Shown: piece after piece, positions 62,310 through 64,000 of the stretch
Numbering within the stretch: the stretch's first letter is position 1
Layout of the letters: every line of letters starts with the position of its first letter
Assembly: GCA_008508345.1 (NCBI GenBank)
Contig: QNGE01000979.1
Span: 119,358 to 183,357 of the forward strand
DNA length: 64,000 nucleotides
From: Paragonimus westermani
Taxonomy: Eukaryota; Platyhelminthes; Trematoda; Plagiorchiida; Troglotrematidae
Reading direction: 5' to 3'
Made by a program: the position numbers and the translations under genes
The notes under the pieces: model-generated
Database searches by the model: none
What the model was told of the DNA's origin: nothing
What the model saw: the letters and a program-made list of their open reading frames with translations, nothing else

Positions 62310-64000
62310 CCTTGATGTTCTTTTCCAAGTGATCCCGTTTGAATTGCATAACTAGAAAAATATCTTTTTTTCGAGCTGTTCGAACTGGCGCGTTGCAACT
62401 GTTTGTCTTACTGTGAGTTTCTACGTTTTTCGTAGTATCTTTTTTCCTTCTGTGATCAACAATCACCAATTCTTAGATTACAAGCTGCATCATCAAAACT
62501 AAAACTAAACTAAGCTGTGTGCATTCAAAGGTGATGCTGTTGAAAGTAATGTAAAGTCGGATGTCACTTGAACTTTCGTTCTGCAAGACTGTAATTTGTA
62601 CTACTCAATGGTCAGTCACCGAAAGTCCTGCATACCATTTGTTTTGGTCTTCTGTTCACACAAAAATACCCGTATGTTTGAAGTCACTAGATTCACTCAA
62701 TCATATGGGCAGTTTATTAACCCATCGAGCGTTGAATTTAGGTGGGCAAAATTTTCATGAAATCGAAAAAGTTCTCAAGGTCACGGTGGAATCCTCTATG
62801 CAAGAGGACCATTAAAGCTTGCGATGAACGAATTCTTTCGTGATTATATTATGTTTCTTAAAATGAGTGTAGTATGTCTGTGCATACCCGAGTGGCGCTA
62901 CAAAATTGATCAAAACCAACAGATATTATGGAGTGGAAACATGACAGCCATATACTTAGTAGTCACTCATTTTGTATATGGGGTAAAACATACGGCTATC
63001 GGATCAGAGCAAATGGTGTTATAACTCGAGTAAGTTGGAATAGTCGGCATGTGCTTCAGCCACAAATAAGCGTCCGAGAATGACATTATTCCTACGTAAT
63101 ATTGAAAAGAGGTCGGGGAGATTGCTAACGTTGGTTCTCTAGAGGCATAAATCATGTACTGAACATATCTTTGTTGAACTTTTCATCAGCAATTTTATGG
63201 GTGTTATCTATTTCCACTTATTTCGAATGCATATTTCTTATTTCAATAAATATCTAAGATAATGTATATATGCATGCATCGGAGAAGAACACGACAGAAT
63301 TTGGCAATCATATTGCTGAGTGGAATTTGGTTTGCTGGAAACCCATCTGAAACTTTCCTAAATGTTGACTCATGTTGAACAAGTTTTATGTTGCAAATTT
63401 GTTGGACGAAAATCTACACCAGACATTTTTATGACTTTTAGATCATTAGACTCCCAAGTGTCTAACCCGAGCTAGAGTGATAATAACCTGTGCTTATCAA
63501 CAGTTTTCAGCTTTTCAAAGCACTCGCCTAATCTTCTCAGGCTCGGTGCATATATGGTGGGCATTTCGATAAGTGACACCACAGCTGAGCTGGTTATATT
63601 GGAGGTCAGCCATATTCTACTTAACATAGATGACACGGTATGTGACTGATTATTCCCAGACCTGGTCGTGCTATTTCACTGTAACATACACGGTTTTGCT
63701 ACGCGGACAGTGACAACTATTTATTGAGACTGACCAGATGAGCACGCACTTCAAGTTACCATTTGGATCCTTCATGTCTTCTTGTTGAGAGTTGCATTCC
63801 TGACATTCTGTTTAATGTGGTGTATTGCGCGTTAGAGGATGGAAATTAACAAGGATGTAACGTTACGGACGCACTTCGATAATATTAATTTACACCACGT
63901 GCGGCAATAAAGTTAATGCTACTTATGGGTGCACCGTACTTCAAGCATCCCTGAAGTTATATGTATTGATCCATGCCTGAACAATACCAGATGGTGTCAG
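62310..64000. other. No recognised gene
   Basis: Only short frames (at most 84 codons) and no motif recognised. ATGTATATATGCATGCATC at about 63261 is a small alternating tract. Confidence 0.5.

Noticed and set aside
1..64000. CRISPR arrays, operons, rRNA genes, bacterial-type regulatory sites
   Set aside because: No periodic repeats or clustered same-strand genes; the content is clearly animal nuclear DNA.

Overview
The window looks like nuclear DNA of a flatworm, most probably a trematode (fluke). The reasons are AT-rich, stop-dense sequence with very sparse coding, split genes with GT..AG borders, one clear animal biogenic-amine receptor exon, and worn copies of the retroelement classes common in flukes: Ty3/Gypsy, Penelope-like, and a non-LTR element with the typical 'YLGS ... 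SETW ... DHRCL' C-terminal region. There are no operons, rRNA genes or CRISPR arrays. The species cannot be named from this window.

The only gene I recognise with high confidence is on the minus strand at 47945-45865. It is one large exon covering TM3 to the stop codon of a 5-HT1-like G-protein-coupled receptor, with an unusually long third cytoplasmic loop of about 490 residues. The N-terminal exon(s) with TM1-TM2 lie upstream (higher coordinates). I could not find them in the remaining 16 kb, so they are far away or outside the window.

Layout, left to right. 1-4.4 kb: nothing recognised. 4.4-8.7 kb (+): several exon-like segments with good splice borders; two are phase-compatible and end in a stop codon, and the family is unknown. 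10.97-11.66 kb: a long inverted repeat (hairpin locus). 13.4-14.1 kb: Gypsy gag relic with a CCHC knuckle. 14.7-15.8 kb: part of a second Gypsy copy (RT palm to RNase H border). 16-32 kb: mostly unassigned, with a few exon-like open stretches. 32.5-33.3 kb: Penelope-like RT relic (-) next to a hammerhead-like core (+). 33.3-35.3 kb (+): exon-like segments with apparent frameshifts. 38.65-39.8 kb (-): a broken coding region of unknown family. 43.1 kb (-): gag-like fragment. 45.9-47.9 kb: the receptor. 50.1-51.2 kb (-): non-LTR RT relic, possibly inside the receptor's upstream intron. 61.8-62.3 kb: a second long inverted repeat. The rest has no gene I can support.

The exon-like segments were judged by eye from open frame, codon pattern, splice borders and phase. 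Open frames of 60-90 codons are expected by chance in DNA of this composition, so those calls carry low confidence on purpose.
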